Shown: piece by piece, positions 10,388-19,049 of the stretch | Layout of the letters: every line of letters starts with the position of its first letter | Position numbering within the stretch: the stretch's first letter is position 1 | Assembly: GCF_020687205.1 (NCBI RefSeq) | Contig: NZ_JAJEQE010000027.1 | Location: forward strand, 1-40,729 | Direction of reading: 5' to 3' | Origin: Hominisplanchenecus faecis | GTDB taxonomy: Bacteria; Bacillota; Clostridia; Lachnospirales; Lachnospiraceae | Length of the DNA stretch: 40,729 bases | Made by a program: the position numbers and the translations under genes | Notes under the pieces: model-generated | What the model was told of the DNA's origin: nothing | The model's input: the letters and a program-made list of their open reading frames with translations, nothing else | The model's database searches: none

Positions 10388-11725
10388 ATGAAGATAAAGA
10401 AAAAAGCCGGACACCGGCATATGACATCGTTTCAGATCATTATACTGGGATTTATGGGAGTGATCCTGGCAGGGAGTTTGCTGCTGATGCTTCCGTGGGC
10501 ATCCAGAAGCGGAAGATGGAGTTCCTTTTCTGATACGTTATTTACTGCAACATCAGCAGTCTGTGTAACAGGGCTGGTTGTGCAGGATACAGCAACTTAC
10601 TGGTCTGAATTTGGTCAGGTTATTATTTTGCTGCTGATCCAGATTGGCGGTCTCGGCGTTGTGACTGTGGCAGTATCGATCGCAACGATCGCCGGCAGGA
10701 AGATCGGACTGATGCAGAGAAGTACCATGCAGGAAGCAATCGCAGCTCCGAAAATGGGCGGGATTGTGAGGATGACTACTTTTATCTTAAAAACCTCGTT
10801 TCTGATCGAACTGATCGGGGCAGTTATTCTGTTTCCGGTTTTTTACAGAGAATTTGGACTTGGCAAAGGAATCTGGTACGCTGTATTTCATGCGATATCT
10901 GCATTCTGCAATGCCGGATTTGATCTGATGGGAGTAAAGGGAAAATTTTCATCCCTGACTTCTTTTGCGGCAAACCCGGTTGTGAATCTTGTGATTATGA
11001 CACTGATCGTGGTTGGCGGTATTGGATTTTTTACCTGGCTGGATATCAAGGAGAATAAATGGCATATTAAAAAATACCGGCTGCAGAGCAAAGTAGTTCT
11101 TGGAGTCAGTGCCTTTCTGATCCTGGTTCCGGCGATCATGTTCTTTTTTTTGGAATTTCAGCATATGCCGCTGGGAGAACGGATCTGGAGTTCTTTTTTC
11201 CAGTCTGTGACAACAAGAACAGCTGGATTTAATACTGCTGATCTCGATAAAATGACAGATTCCGGAAAGATGGGAATGGTGCTTCTGATGGTGATCGGAG
11301 GATCTCCGGGATCTACAGCAGGCGGGATGAAAACAACAACCGCAGCGGTTCTGTTTGCCATGGCGATTTCCGTATTTCGAAAGAATGAGCAGGCACATCT
11401 TTATAACAGAAGAATTGCAGAAGAGACGCAGCGAAATGCCGCTACAATTTTTGTTTTATATATGATGCTGTTTACAGGAAGTGCGATGGTCATCAGCTAT
11501 GTGGAAAAAGTACCGCTTGTGACGGCATTTTTTGAGACCGGATCGGCAATCGGAACGGTAGGACTTTCTCTTGGACTGACGCCGACACTTTGTCTGGCTT
11601 CGAGACTGATACTGATCTGTCTGATGTTCTTTGGAAGAGTCGGGGGACTGACGCTGATCTTTGCGACCGTTTCCGGGAAGCGGACGGAGTATAAATATCC
11701 GCAGGAAAAGATTACCGTAGGATAG
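10388..11725 (+). CDS. ktrB: Potassium uptake channel subunit KtrB (TrkH family)
   Basis: Membrane subunit of a Ktr-type K+ (Na+-coupled) uptake system. About 445 residues hold the fourfold MPM repeat. Its four pore loops carry the selectivity-filter glycines: SAVCVTGLV (about 55), AFCNAGFD (about 170), TRTAGFNT (about 276) and ETGSAIGTVGLS (about 383). The start is uncertain. The frame is open from ATG 10349; I chose ATG 10388 because it follows GGGAG (10370-10374) and gives an N-terminus close to known KtrB proteins, but spacing is long. The regulatory subunit KtrA follows after 116 bp, and a KdpDE-like pair comes next, so uptake and its control appear to be encoded together. Confidence 0.9.
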   Translation: MKIKKKAGHRHMTSFQIIILGFMGVILAGSLLLMLPWASRSGRWSSFSDTLFTATSAVCVTGLVVQDTATYWSEFGQVIILLLIQIGGLGVVTVAVSIATIAGRKIGLMQRSTMQEAIAAPKMGGIVRMTTFILKTSFLIELIGAVILFPVFYREFGLGKGIWYAVFHAISAFCNAGFDLMGVKGKFSSLTSFAANPVVNLVIMTLIVVGGIGFFTWLDIKENKWHIKKYRLQSKVVLGVSAFLILVPAIMFFFLEFQHMPLGERIWSSFFQSVTTRTAGFNTADLDKMTDSGKMGMVLLMVIGGSPGSTAGGMKTTTAAVLFAMAISVFRKNEQAHLYNRRIAEETQRNAATIFVLYMMLFTGSAMVISYVEKVPLVTAFFETGSAIGTVGLSLGLTPTLCLASRLILICLMFFGRVGGLTLIFATVSGKRTEYKYPQEKITVG

Positions 11726-11841
11726 GAGTATCCACCAGATACAGAGTGTGCTTGATTTGCAGGAAAAAGCAGAAAAGCAGGATATTTATGATGCGATCAA
11801 GATGAAAAATGAAAAAAGCTATAGATGGAGGAAAAGAAGAC

Positions 11842-12489
11842 ATGAAATCAATCTTACTGATCGGGCTTGGAAGATTTGGAAGACATATTGCGATAAAACT
11901 GGATGAACTGAATCATCAGGTTATGGCAGTAGACAACAATGAGAGCAGAGTAGAGGCAGTTCTGCCGTATGTGCGTAACGCACAGATCGGGGATGCGACC
12001 AATGAGGATTTTATCCGTTCACTTGGCGTGCGCAATTTCGATGTCTGCATTGTGGCGATCGGAGATAATTTCCAGAGTTCTCTGGAAACAACGTCTCTGT
12101 TAAAAGAGCTGGGAGCAAAGATGGTAGTCTCCAGAGCAGCAAGAGATGTACATGCGAAGTTCCTTTTAAGAAACGGAGCAGATGAGGTTGTATATCCGGA
12201 GAAACAGCTGGCATCTTGGACGGCGATCCGTTACAGTGCAGATCACATTTTTGATTATGTGGAGCTAGATGAAGAACATGGCATTTTTGAAATTTCCATT
12301 CCGGATGCCTGGATCGGAAAAACGGTTGGAGAACTGGACATCCGAAAGAAATATAATGTAAATATCATGGCACTGCGGTGCAACGGCGTGCTGGATATGA
12401 ATATTGCGTCGGAAACTCTGCTTGGAGATGACCAGACCATGCTGGTACTGGGAAATATTAAAAACATCCAGAAACAGTTCCATATCTGA
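11842..12489 (+). CDS. ktrA: Potassium channel gating subunit KtrA (RCK/TrkA family)
   Basis: Cytosolic ring-forming gating subunit that binds nucleotide through a Rossmann fold and opens KtrB. The 215-residue product has an N-terminal RCK_N domain with the GLGRFG motif (8-13) and an acidic residue after the second strand (VDNNE). A C-terminal RCK_C domain lies at about 135-215; in related proteins this lobe binds c-di-AMP. The start is ATG 11842, ten bases after GGAGG (11827-11831); an upstream ATG at 11809 lacks a good ribosome site. It sits between ktrB and a KdpD-like kinase gene that begins 19 bp after its stop. Confidence 0.92.
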   Translation: MKSILLIGLGRFGRHIAIKLDELNHQVMAVDNNESRVEAVLPYVRNAQIGDATNEDFIRSLGVRNFDVCIVAIGDNFQSSLETTSLLKELGAKMVVSRAARDVHAKFLLRNGADEVVYPEKQLASWTAIRYSADHIFDYVELDEEHGIFEISIPDAWIGKTVGELDIRKKYNVNIMALRCNGVLDMNIASETLLGDDQTMLVLGNIKNIQKQFHI

Positions 12490-12508
12490 AACGAAAGAAG
12501 ATGGTAAT

Positions 12509-14299
12509 ATGAAAGAATTTCTTTTATTGCCGGCAGTGGGAGGCATTTTTATATTTATGTATGAAATGCTGAAAAAATTTGATGCATTTTGTGATGCAAA
12601 CAGACAGAATCTCTGGCTGGAGGAGGATGCGGTACCGGAAGAAAAAGAGGAAAGTGCAGAACAGGTGATGGATGACTGCCTTTCCTCTTCTGTTTCCGCA
12701 GAACGGAACGGCCGCCTGGAAAAACTGCTCGCTGCATTTCAGAGAGAAAAGAAAGTACAGAACTTCCGTGATCTGTTTACTAGTATTCTGATCTTACTGG
12801 CAGCCAGTGTGATGGGATATTTTTTCAACAGTCTGGGTTTTGCAAATGCCAATATCATGACAGTGTTTGTGTTTGCAGTACAGCTGATCGCAGTGCTTAC
12901 AAATCACAGGGCCTACAGTATGATCGCCGCCGTGCTGAGTGTACTTATTTTTAATTTTCTGTTTACGAAACCGCGATATACATTTCATGCTTACGGAGAG
13001 GGATATCCGGTTACCTTTCTGATCATGTTCGGTATTGCATTTTTGACCGGAACGCTGGCACTGAAGTTAAAAAATCAGGCAAAACAGTCAGAAATGGTGG
13101 CTTTCCGCACAAAGATTTTGTTTGATACAAACCAGATTCTGCAGTGTGCCAGAGGAAGGGAAGAAATCATCAGTAAAACGGGACAGCAGCTTCGGAAACT
13201 CCTTGGAAGAAATGTGATTTTTTACAGTGTAAAAGATCATGAACTGGAAAAAAGCAAAGTGTTTATGATGGAAGACAGGGAGTGGTCAGAACAGCAGAAG
13301 CTGAAAAAAGAAAAGTATGTGGCAGAATGGGTTTTAAAACACCGGAAACGTGCAGGTGCAGGCACAGGGAATTTCCCGGGTGCAGAATGCCTTTATCTGA
13401 CGGTCGGTGTAAATGAAACAGTTTATGGAGTGCTGGGGATCAGCATAGAAAAGAAGCAGCTGGAAAGTTTTGAAAAAAGTATCCTTCAGGCGATTATCGG
13501 CGAGTGTGCACTGGCACTGGAGAATGAACAGATTACCATTGAAAAAGAAAAAGCGGCGATTCTGGCAAAAAATGAACAGCTTCGCTCAAACCTTCTGCGG
13601 GCGATTTCACATGATCTGCGGACACCGCTGACCTCGATTTCCGGAAATGCGAGCAATCTGCTTTCCAATGCAGATTATTTTGACAAAGAGACGAAAAAGC
13701 AGCTGTATCTGGATATTTATGATGACTCTATGTGGCTGATCAATCTGATTGAAAATATGCTGTCTGTGACCAGACTGGAGGAAGGTCGGATGAATCTGAA
13801 CATATCAGTAGAACTGGTGGATGATGTGATCCAGGAGGCACTTCGCCATGTAGACCGGAAAAAAGATGAACACACGATCACGGTTGAGCATGAGGACGAA
13901 TTGCTTCTGGCCAGAATGGATTCCAGGCTGATCGTGCAGATGGTCATCAATCTGGTGGATAATGCGATCAAATATACGCAGAAGGGATCTCATATTGATA
14001 TCAGGACAGGAAGAGAAGGGAAAAATGCCGTAATCTCAGTTGCAGATGACGGACCTGGAATTTCCGATGAAATGAAAGAACATATTTTTGAAACTTTTTA
14101 TACCGGGACGAATAAGATTGCAGACAGCAGGAGAAGTCTTGGACTTGGACTTGCACTCTGCAAATCCATCGTAAATGTCCATGGAGGAGAAATCAAAGTT
14201 TCAGATGCACATCCACATGGAGCAGTTTTTCAGTTTACATTACCGGCAGGGGAGGTATATTTGTATGAACAAACCACGGATACTGGTTGTGGAAGATGA
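12509..14299 (+). CDS. KdpD-type sensor histidine kinase lacking the KdpD and Usp domains
   Basis: Sensor kinase of 596 residues, much shorter than the usual KdpD of about 900. It has a short hydrophobic N-terminus, then a KdpD-like four-helix membrane domain (DUF4118, about 90-195). A GAF-like domain follows (about 200-345), then HisKA with ISHDLRTP (His368) and a HATPase with NLVDNAIKYT, DDGPGIS and GLGLAL. The N-terminal KdpD ATP-binding and universal-stress domains are missing. The start ATG 12509 comes 19 bp after ktrA; the frame is open further upstream but that overlaps ktrA. The end overlaps kdpE by 35 bp. With no kdpFABC nearby, it more likely controls KtrAB or a distant Kdp; this is inference. 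Confidence 0.88.
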   Translation: MKEFLLLPAVGGIFIFMYEMLKKFDAFCDANRQNLWLEEDAVPEEKEESAEQVMDDCLSSSVSAERNGRLEKLLAAFQREKKVQNFRDLFTSILILLAASVMGYFFNSLGFANANIMTVFVFAVQLIAVLTNHRAYSMIAAVLSVLIFNFLFTKPRYTFHAYGEGYPVTFLIMFGIAFLTGTLALKLKNQAKQSEMVAFRTKILFDTNQILQCARGREEIISKTGQQLRKLLGRNVIFYSVKDHELEKSKVFMMEDREWSEQQKLKKEKYVAEWVLKHRKRAGAGTGNFPGAECLYLTVGVNETVYGVLGISIEKKQLESFEKSILQAIIGECALALENEQITIEKEKAAILAKNEQLRSNLLRAISHDLRTPLTSISGNASNLLSNADYFDKETKKQLYLDIYDDSMWLINLIENMLSVTRLEEGRMNLNISVELVDDVIQEALRHVDRKKDEHTITVEHEDELLLARMDSRLIVQMVINLVDNAIKYTQKGSHIDIRTGREGKNAVISVADDGPGISDEMKEHIFETFYTGTNKIADSRRSLGLGLALCKSIVNVHGGEIKVSDAHPHGAVFQFTLPAGEVYLYEQTTDTGCGR

Positions 14300-14996
14300 T
14301 AATTCGGTGAAAAATCTGATCACAACAACTTTGAAAGCACATGATTATCATTTTCTGACGGCGGAGAATGGAGAAGTGGCGATCCTGGAAGCAGCGAGCC
14401 ACAACCCGGAGATCATGCTGCTGGATCTTGGACTTCCGGACATAGACGGAATTGAAGTAATAAAAAGAGTGCGGACATGGTCGCAGATGCCGATCATCGT
14501 GATCAGTGCCAGAAGCGAAGATGTTGACAAGATCGAAGCACTCGATGCGGGAGCAGATGATTATCTGACGAAACCATTTTCAGTAGAAGAATTGCTTGCA
14601 AGGCTTCGTGTGACCAGACGCAGACTGCAGATGATGAAAAGTGACGCACTGAATCAGAGTGCAGTTTTTGTAAACGGAGATCTTCGCATTGATTATGCAG
14701 CGGGCTGTGTGTATCTTGGGGAAGAAGAGCTTCATCTGACACCGATCGAGTATAAATTGCTGTGTCTGCTGGCACAGAACGCAGGAAGAGTCCTGACCCA
14801 TACCTTTATCATGGAAAATATCTGGGGCAGTAACTGGGAAAAGGACATTGCTTCGCTTCGAGTATTTATGGCGACACTGAGGCGGAAACTGGAAAAAAAC
14901 CCACAGTCTCTTCAGTATATCCAGACGCATGTCGGCGTCGGATACCGTATGATGAAATTTGAAGAATCATCAGAAAATAAAAAGGGTGAATATTAA
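14265..14996 (+). CDS. kdpE: KdpE-like response regulator (OmpR/PhoB family)
   Basis: DNA-binding response regulator of 243 residues paired with the upstream kinase. The receiver domain (1-120) has the acidic pair DD (11-12), phospho-acceptor Asp54 in MLLDLGLPD, the conserved Ser in VISARSED, and Lys in LTKPFS. The winged-helix output domain (about 140-235) includes LTPIEYKLLCLLAQNAGRVL and ends in GVGYRM. The start is ATG 14265 after GGGGAGG (14248-14254), inside the 3' end of the kinase gene, which suggests translational coupling. The converging DUF3786 gene lies downstream, with a shared terminator in between. Confidence 0.9.
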   Translation: MNKPRILVVEDDNSVKNLITTTLKAHDYHFLTAENGEVAILEAASHNPEIMLLDLGLPDIDGIEVIKRVRTWSQMPIIVISARSEDVDKIEALDAGADDYLTKPFSVEELLARLRVTRRRLQMMKSDALNQSAVFVNGDLRIDYAAGCVYLGEEELHLTPIEYKLLCLLAQNAGRVLTHTFIMENIWGSNWEKDIASLRVFMATLRRKLEKNPQSLQYIQTHVGVGYRMMKFEESSENKKGEY

Positions 14997-15007
14997 AACA
15001 TCAGGAT

Positions 15008-15060
15008 GGAGTCTCTTTTATCCTCTTCCAGCAAGAAGACTCCGACCTCTAAGGTGGGAG
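15008..15060 (+). repeat. Hairpin segment sharing a core with 28399-28428
   Basis: GGAGTCT (15008-15014) pairs with AGACTCC (15037-15043), and ACCT (15045-15048) pairs with AGGT (15052-15055). AGAAGACTCC at 15034-15043 is identical to 28399-28408, and in both places a small CCACCT/CACTT-type hairpin and GGTGGGAG/GGTGAG follow. The look resembles terminal hairpins of IS200/IS605-type elements, but no transposase or tnpB is present. Confidence 0.45.
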
Positions 15061-15084
15061 ATGGCAAGTACAATGGAAAAGAAA

Positions 15085-15124
15085 ACAGTATGCAGGGAGA
15101 TCATCCCGGCATACTGTTTTTTTT
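15085..15124. terminator. Terminator between the convergent kdpE and DUF3786 genes
   Basis: ACAGTATGC (15085-15093) pairs with GCATACTGT (15109-15117), and an inner GGGA/TCCC extends the stem. Eight T follow on the plus strand. An A-rich run precedes it, so it can serve the minus strand as well. Confidence 0.88.
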
Positions 15125-15172
15125 AACCAAATCAAGCAGCAAAGTGGATTGCGAATATTCGCTTTTGCTATT

Positions 15173-15793
15173 CTACAGAAGTTCCTGTAAACGCTTCAGC
15201 AGATCGCCCTGCAGATAGTAGGTAGTCTCAAAATTCAGATAACGCATCGTCTGATCATCCCACAGGATTTTAATCTGCGGCGGGAATTCCTCATCGCTTT
15301 CCCAGAACTGAAGCAGAACCGGGAAGAAAGAAAATGCCGGGATTTCTGCAGTGATATCAGCACCGGCAAGAGCTGGCTTTAAAATCCCGCCGATGGAAAC
15401 ACATGCTTTTTTGACGGCATCTACTTTGCCGGAAAAGAAATCTGCATATTTCTGTGAAAAAATTTCGGCACTTGGGCTTGCACCGGCAGCAGCAAAATTT
15501 GCGATTGGAGTCCATTTGCCGCCAAGAGGGGGCAGTTCCGTTTCTTGACCGTGACAGAGCATATCGTAGATGGTCATGACTGTTTCATAAGAGCGACATT
15601 CTGCAAAACCATCCGATGTTTTTTCGAAAACAGTTCCGCTTGGGCGATCAATCTTGCAGGGCGTATTCAGATAAGTAAGATAAATATAATCTTTATCAAG
15701 ATCTAGGTGAAATTTGGCAGAGAGGGCTTCCTGATCATATTTCAGGAAATGAGCTTTGCCGATATCCACCTGCTTTTCATAGTTTGAAATCAT
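15173..15793 (-). CDS. DUF3786 domain protein
   Basis: Cytoplasmic protein of 206 residues with the features of DUF3786: a conserved mid-region FAECRSYETVMTIYDMLCHG followed by GGKWTPIANF, and a late FFPVLLQFWESDEEFPPQIK with LWDDQTMRYLNFET. The function of this family is not established; members often occur in anaerobes. The start is ATG at 15793 (minus strand) after AAGGAGGATCTT. It is transcribed toward kdpE and is divergent from the SBP-kinase array. The 51-bp repeat stands about 23 bp upstream of the start codon, where it would form the promoter or the 5' leader. No signal peptide or membrane segment is seen. Confidence 0.85.
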   Translation of the reverse strand: MISNYEKQVDIGKAHFLKYDQEALSAKFHLDLDKDYIYLTYLNTPCKIDRPSGTVFEKTSDGFAECRSYETVMTIYDMLCHGQETELPPLGGKWTPIANFAAAGASPSAEIFSQKYADFFSGKVDAVKKACVSIGGILKPALAGADITAEIPAFSFFPVLLQFWESDEEFPPQIKILWDDQTMRYLNFETTYYLQGDLLKRLQELL

Positions 15794-15815
15794 AAGATCC
15801 TCCTTTTCGAATAAA

Positions 15816-15866
15816 ATATCATGATGCCAGGGTCAAAAGGTCTAAATTCACATGAGCTTGCTCATA
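15816..15866 (-). repeat. 51-bp interspersed repeat, copy 2
   Basis: Reverse-strand copy of 32-82 with two substitutions. It keeps the ATGAGC-AA-GCTCAT hairpin and the TTGACC...CTGGCATCAT block. It is directly upstream of the DUF3786 gene, in the same orientation as copy 1 relative to its gene. The outer hairpin arms seen in copy 1 are not conserved. Confidence 0.8.
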
Positions 15867-15971
15867 TCATTCATTGTAACATGGCCCGGCCGTTTTTTCC
15901 ACAGACAGAGAAAGAAATGGATTTCTTATAGCAAAAACAGATTTTTTCCATGGGAGGAGATAACGTTTTTC

Positions 15972-16001
15972 TTGCATGAACAGGAGATACTGGTGTAAAA
16001 T
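15972..16001 (+). promoter_or_regulatory. Candidate promoter of the SBP/kinase operon
   Basis: TTGCAT (15972-15977), an 18-bp spacer and TAAAAT (15996-16001) lie about 57 nt before the ATG at 16059. AACGTT (15962-15967) lies just upstream of the -35; the same hexamer flanks the candidate promoter at 24064. This is assigned by eye only. Confidence 0.45.
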
Positions 16002-16058
16002 ATAAAAGGTTTTTAAAGAATAAATCTGAAAATACAACAGAGCAGGTATAGAAGAAAT

Positions 16059-16874
16059 ATGAAAGGAAAAAGAGTGATTGCAGCTATTCTGCTTGTGGGA
16101 ATTTTAGCAGCTACCCTGGCAGGATGCAAAAATGAGGATATCAGTAAAAAAGAAACAGAAAAACCGGTCATCACCCTGGGCAGTGACAATTATCCGCCAT
16201 ACAATTATCTGAATGAAGACGGAATCTCGACAGGGATTGATGTAGAACTGGCTACGGAAGCTTTTAAAAGAATGGGGTATCAGGTGGACGTTGTCCAGAT
16301 TAACTGGGAGAAGAAAAAAGAACTGGTGGAGAGCGGGGAGATCGACGGTATCATGGGCTGTTTTTCCATGGAAGGACGTCTTGACGATTACCGCTGGGCA
16401 GGACCGTACATAGCAAGCCGCCAGGTGGTTGCTGTAAATGAGAACAGTGATATCTATAAACTGAGTGACCTGGAGGGAAAGAATCTGGCGGTTCAGTCTA
16501 CAAGCAAACCGGAAGGTATCTTCCTGAACCGGACGGATGCGAGGATCCCAAAACTGGGAAATCTGATCAGCCTCGGGCACAGGGAACTGATCTATACGTT
16601 TCTGGGAAAAGGATATGTGGATGCAGTTGCCGCACATGAGGAATCCATCGTCCAGTATATGAAGGATTATGATACAAGCTTCCGCATTCTGGAAGAACCT
16701 CTGATGATCGTGGGGATAGGAGTTGCTTTTGCAAAAGAGGATGAGAGGGGGATCTGTGAGCAGATGGACCAGACACTGGAAGAAATGCGCAAGGATGGCA
16801 CTGCCTTGAAAATCATCGAAAAATATCTGGATGATCCAAAGAAGTACCTGGAGGTGGATGATCTTGGGTATTAA
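16059..16874 (+). CDS. Amino-acid-type solute-binding lipoprotein (SBP_bac_3), no transporter nearby
   Basis: Surface lipoprotein of 271 residues. A signal peptide ends in the lipobox LAGC (Cys23), and an SBP_bac_3 domain spans about 37-262. It begins VITLGSDNYPPYNYLNEDG and contains GIDVELA, the EIDGIMGCFSMEGR strand-loop, and LSDLEGKNLAVQ at the hinge region. These proteins normally bind polar amino acids or opines for an ABC importer. No permease or ATPase is encoded in this window, and the stop overlaps the start region of a hybrid kinase. It therefore more likely presents ligand to that kinase than feeds transport (inference from context). The start is ATG 16059; the ribosome site is weak. 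Confidence 0.88.
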   Translation: MKGKRVIAAILLVGILAATLAGCKNEDISKKETEKPVITLGSDNYPPYNYLNEDGISTGIDVELATEAFKRMGYQVDVVQINWEKKKELVESGEIDGIMGCFSMEGRLDDYRWAGPYIASRQVVAVNENSDIYKLSDLEGKNLAVQSTSKPEGIFLNRTDARIPKLGNLISLGHRELIYTFLGKGYVDAVAAHEESIVQYMKDYDTSFRILEEPLMIVGIGVAFAKEDERGICEQMDQTLEEMRKDGTALKIIEKYLDDPKKYLEVDDLGY

Positions 16875-19020
16875 GGAAAGAATAAAAGAAAAAGGAATAA
16901 AAATAGTCGGGATTTTGCTTGGAATCTGTGTGGCTGCAGTCTCGTTGTTTTATTTTTTTCATGCGGAAAAAGCGGAAGCAGAGAAAAGGATGGTGGAGAT
17001 CGTAAATTATGTCAAAGTGCAGTGCTCAACTTACACCCACTATAATGAATCTTCGGAATCCAAAAGTCTTCTCCGTGCGATCGAAAGTGCCAGACAGATG
17101 AGCACGAATATTAACATGGAAACAGAAAACGGCGGTCAGCTAAGCCGGGAGTTCCTGAAAGAAAATCTGCAGACGCTCTGGGTGGATGGTATCATTGTGC
17201 TGGATCAGGAAGGAAAGACGGACTGTGGATACAGCACGGATGAGTCTTTGGCAGGTGAGATCACGGACTATCTGCAAAAAGACGTTATCATGGATTTTAC
17301 CGGATATGAAGAAAGAACGTATTCGGAACGGTTTGAAAGGGAAGACGGGGCATATGTCGACATTGCAGCCTGTGCCAGAAAAGATGCACCGGGTATCGTT
17401 GCGATCTACTATCACACATCTCCTGAATTTGCCAGAAACTATACCCTGACGATACAGGGTCTTTTAAATGGTTACAGCGTCCAGAGGGACGGAACGATTA
17501 TTGTTGCAGACAATGGAAAAGTTGTTGCCAGCAACGATGAGAGTCTGCTGGGAAAAGATACAGCCGACAACGAGGTTGTTCAGGCAATGAAAAAGCATAC
17601 AGACAGTCAGCATATTTTTCATGTGAAGAATGAAGGAAGCGGATGTTACGGAATCATGCTGAAGCAGCGGGATTACTATATTTATGCATATCTCCCGGAT
17701 ACGGAAGTATTCCATAACCTTCCATTAAGTGTGACCGGTGTCATTTTTCTTTATTTTCTGATATTCACGATGTTCTGGTTCTGGTCATACAGAACCAATC
17801 TGGCACACCGGAAGCTGGAACAGGAAAAAGATGAAAAATATAAAGCAGAACTTCTGTCAGCCGCAAAAAAGGCAGAAGCTGCCAACGAGGCAAAAACCGA
17901 GTTTCTCCAGCGGATGAGCCATGATATCCGGACTCCGATCAATGGAATCTGCGGCATGGTCAATATGGCAGACCATTATGCAGACGATATGGAGAAACAG
18001 ACAGAATGCAGGGCAAAGGTGAAAGAAGCATCCCATCTGCTGCTGGAACTGGTAAATGAAGTGCTGGACATGAGTAAGCTTGAGTCGGATGAAGTGGTGC
18101 TCGAAGAAATTCCATTCAATCTGATCCGTATTTCAAGGGAAGTATTTGTTGTGATCGATCAGATGGCTGCCGAACAGAATATCCAGATTGTATGGGAGAA
18201 AAAAGAAGTCACACACTGGGATCTTATCGGAAGTCCGGGGCATGTGAAACGGGTGATGATGAATATCCTGTCAAATGCGGTGAAATATAACAGGGCAAAC
18301 GGACAGATCTATATCAGCTGTCGTGAGATCCCATCAGAACAGTCGGAATGGACAACGATAGAATTTGTCTGCCGGGATACCGGAATCGGGATGACAGAGA
18401 GTTTTCAGAAACATATTTTTGAACCATTTGCACAGGAACATACAGGAAGCCGTACAAAATATGCCGGAACAGGACTTGGAATGGCGATCACAAAGAAGCT
18501 GATCGAAAAAATGGGAGGAACCATTACCTTTGAAAGTGAAGAAGGTACAGGGACTACATTTGTGATCCGGGTTCCGTTCCGAATTGATACAGACAGGAGC
18601 GGCAGATCTGAAACGGAAGAAAAACCAGAAATTTCTATAAGGGGACTGCATATTCTTCTGGCAGAAGATAATGAGCTGAATATGGAAATTGCGGAATTTA
18701 TGCTTCAGAATGAAGGAGCTGACGTGGTAAAAGCATGGAATGGACGGGAAGCTGTTGAGATATTCAGAAAAAGCGAACCGGGTGAATTTGATGTCATCCT
18801 TATGGATATCATGATGCCGGTCATGAATGGTTATGAAGCCACGAAGATGATTCGGTCTCTGGAGAGGGAGGATGCAAAGGTGATCCCGGTCATTGCAATG
18901 ACGGCAAATGCATTCACGGAGGACAGGCTGAAAGCAAAAGAAGCAGGAATGGATGAACATATCGCAAAACCTGTGGATCCGGAATTATTGGTAAAGGTGA
19001 TTTATGAATCAGTGGATTAG
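16864..19020 (+). CDS. Hybrid sensor histidine kinase, extracellular sensor-HisKA-HATPase-REC (HK1)
   Basis: Membrane kinase of about 718 residues. TM1 (about 10-27) and TM2 (about 285-308, VTGVIFLYFLIFTMFWFW) bracket an extracellular domain of about 260 residues, probably dCache-like. A coiled coil leads to HisKA with MSHDIRTP (His353). The HATPase has NILSNAVKYN, DTGIGM and GTGLGMAI. A receiver domain follows, with phospho-acceptor Asp648 in LMDIMMP and Lys in IAKPVD. The start is uncertain: GGAGG (16850-16854) is only 3 nt from ATG 16858 but 9 nt from TTG 16864, so I prefer TTG. It is translationally coupled to the SBP_bac_3 gene. No HPt or output domain is attached. Confidence 0.88.
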   Translation: MGIKERIKEKGIKIVGILLGICVAAVSLFYFFHAEKAEAEKRMVEIVNYVKVQCSTYTHYNESSESKSLLRAIESARQMSTNINMETENGGQLSREFLKENLQTLWVDGIIVLDQEGKTDCGYSTDESLAGEITDYLQKDVIMDFTGYEERTYSERFEREDGAYVDIAACARKDAPGIVAIYYHTSPEFARNYTLTIQGLLNGYSVQRDGTIIVADNGKVVASNDESLLGKDTADNEVVQAMKKHTDSQHIFHVKNEGSGCYGIMLKQRDYYIYAYLPDTEVFHNLPLSVTGVIFLYFLIFTMFWFWSYRTNLAHRKLEQEKDEKYKAELLSAAKKAEAANEAKTEFLQRMSHDIRTPINGICGMVNMADHYADDMEKQTECRAKVKEASHLLLELVNEVLDMSKLESDEVVLEEIPFNLIRISREVFVVIDQMAAEQNIQIVWEKKEVTHWDLIGSPGHVKRVMMNILSNAVKYNRANGQIYISCREIPSEQSEWTTIEFVCRDTGIGMTESFQKHIFEPFAQEHTGSRTKYAGTGLGMAITKKLIEKMGGTITFESEEGTGTTFVIRVPFRIDTDRSGRSETEEKPEISIRGLHILLAEDNELNMEIAEFMLQNEGADVVKAWNGREAVEIFRKSEPGEFDVILMDIMMPVMNGYEATKMIRSLEREDAKVIPVIAMTANAFTEDRLKAKEAGMDEHIAKPVDPELLVKVIYESVD

Positions 19021-19049
19021 TGGAAAACAATCTCAGAAAGGGAATTATA

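Noticed and set aside
15006-15218. Plus-strand 70-codon frame after kdpE
   Set aside because: It runs through a clear terminator hairpin and over the end of the convergent DUF3786 gene.
32-15866. Inverted repeats as ends of a 15.8-kb transposon
   Set aside because: The copies are short, flank unrelated housekeeping-type genes with no transposase between them, and each is better explained as a gene-upstream element.
18334-18960. Long minus-strand open frame (208 codons) inside HK1
   Set aside because: It is antisense to well-conserved kinase and receiver motifs, its product is rich in Cys/His/Phe as expected of a shadow frame, and it has no ribosome site.
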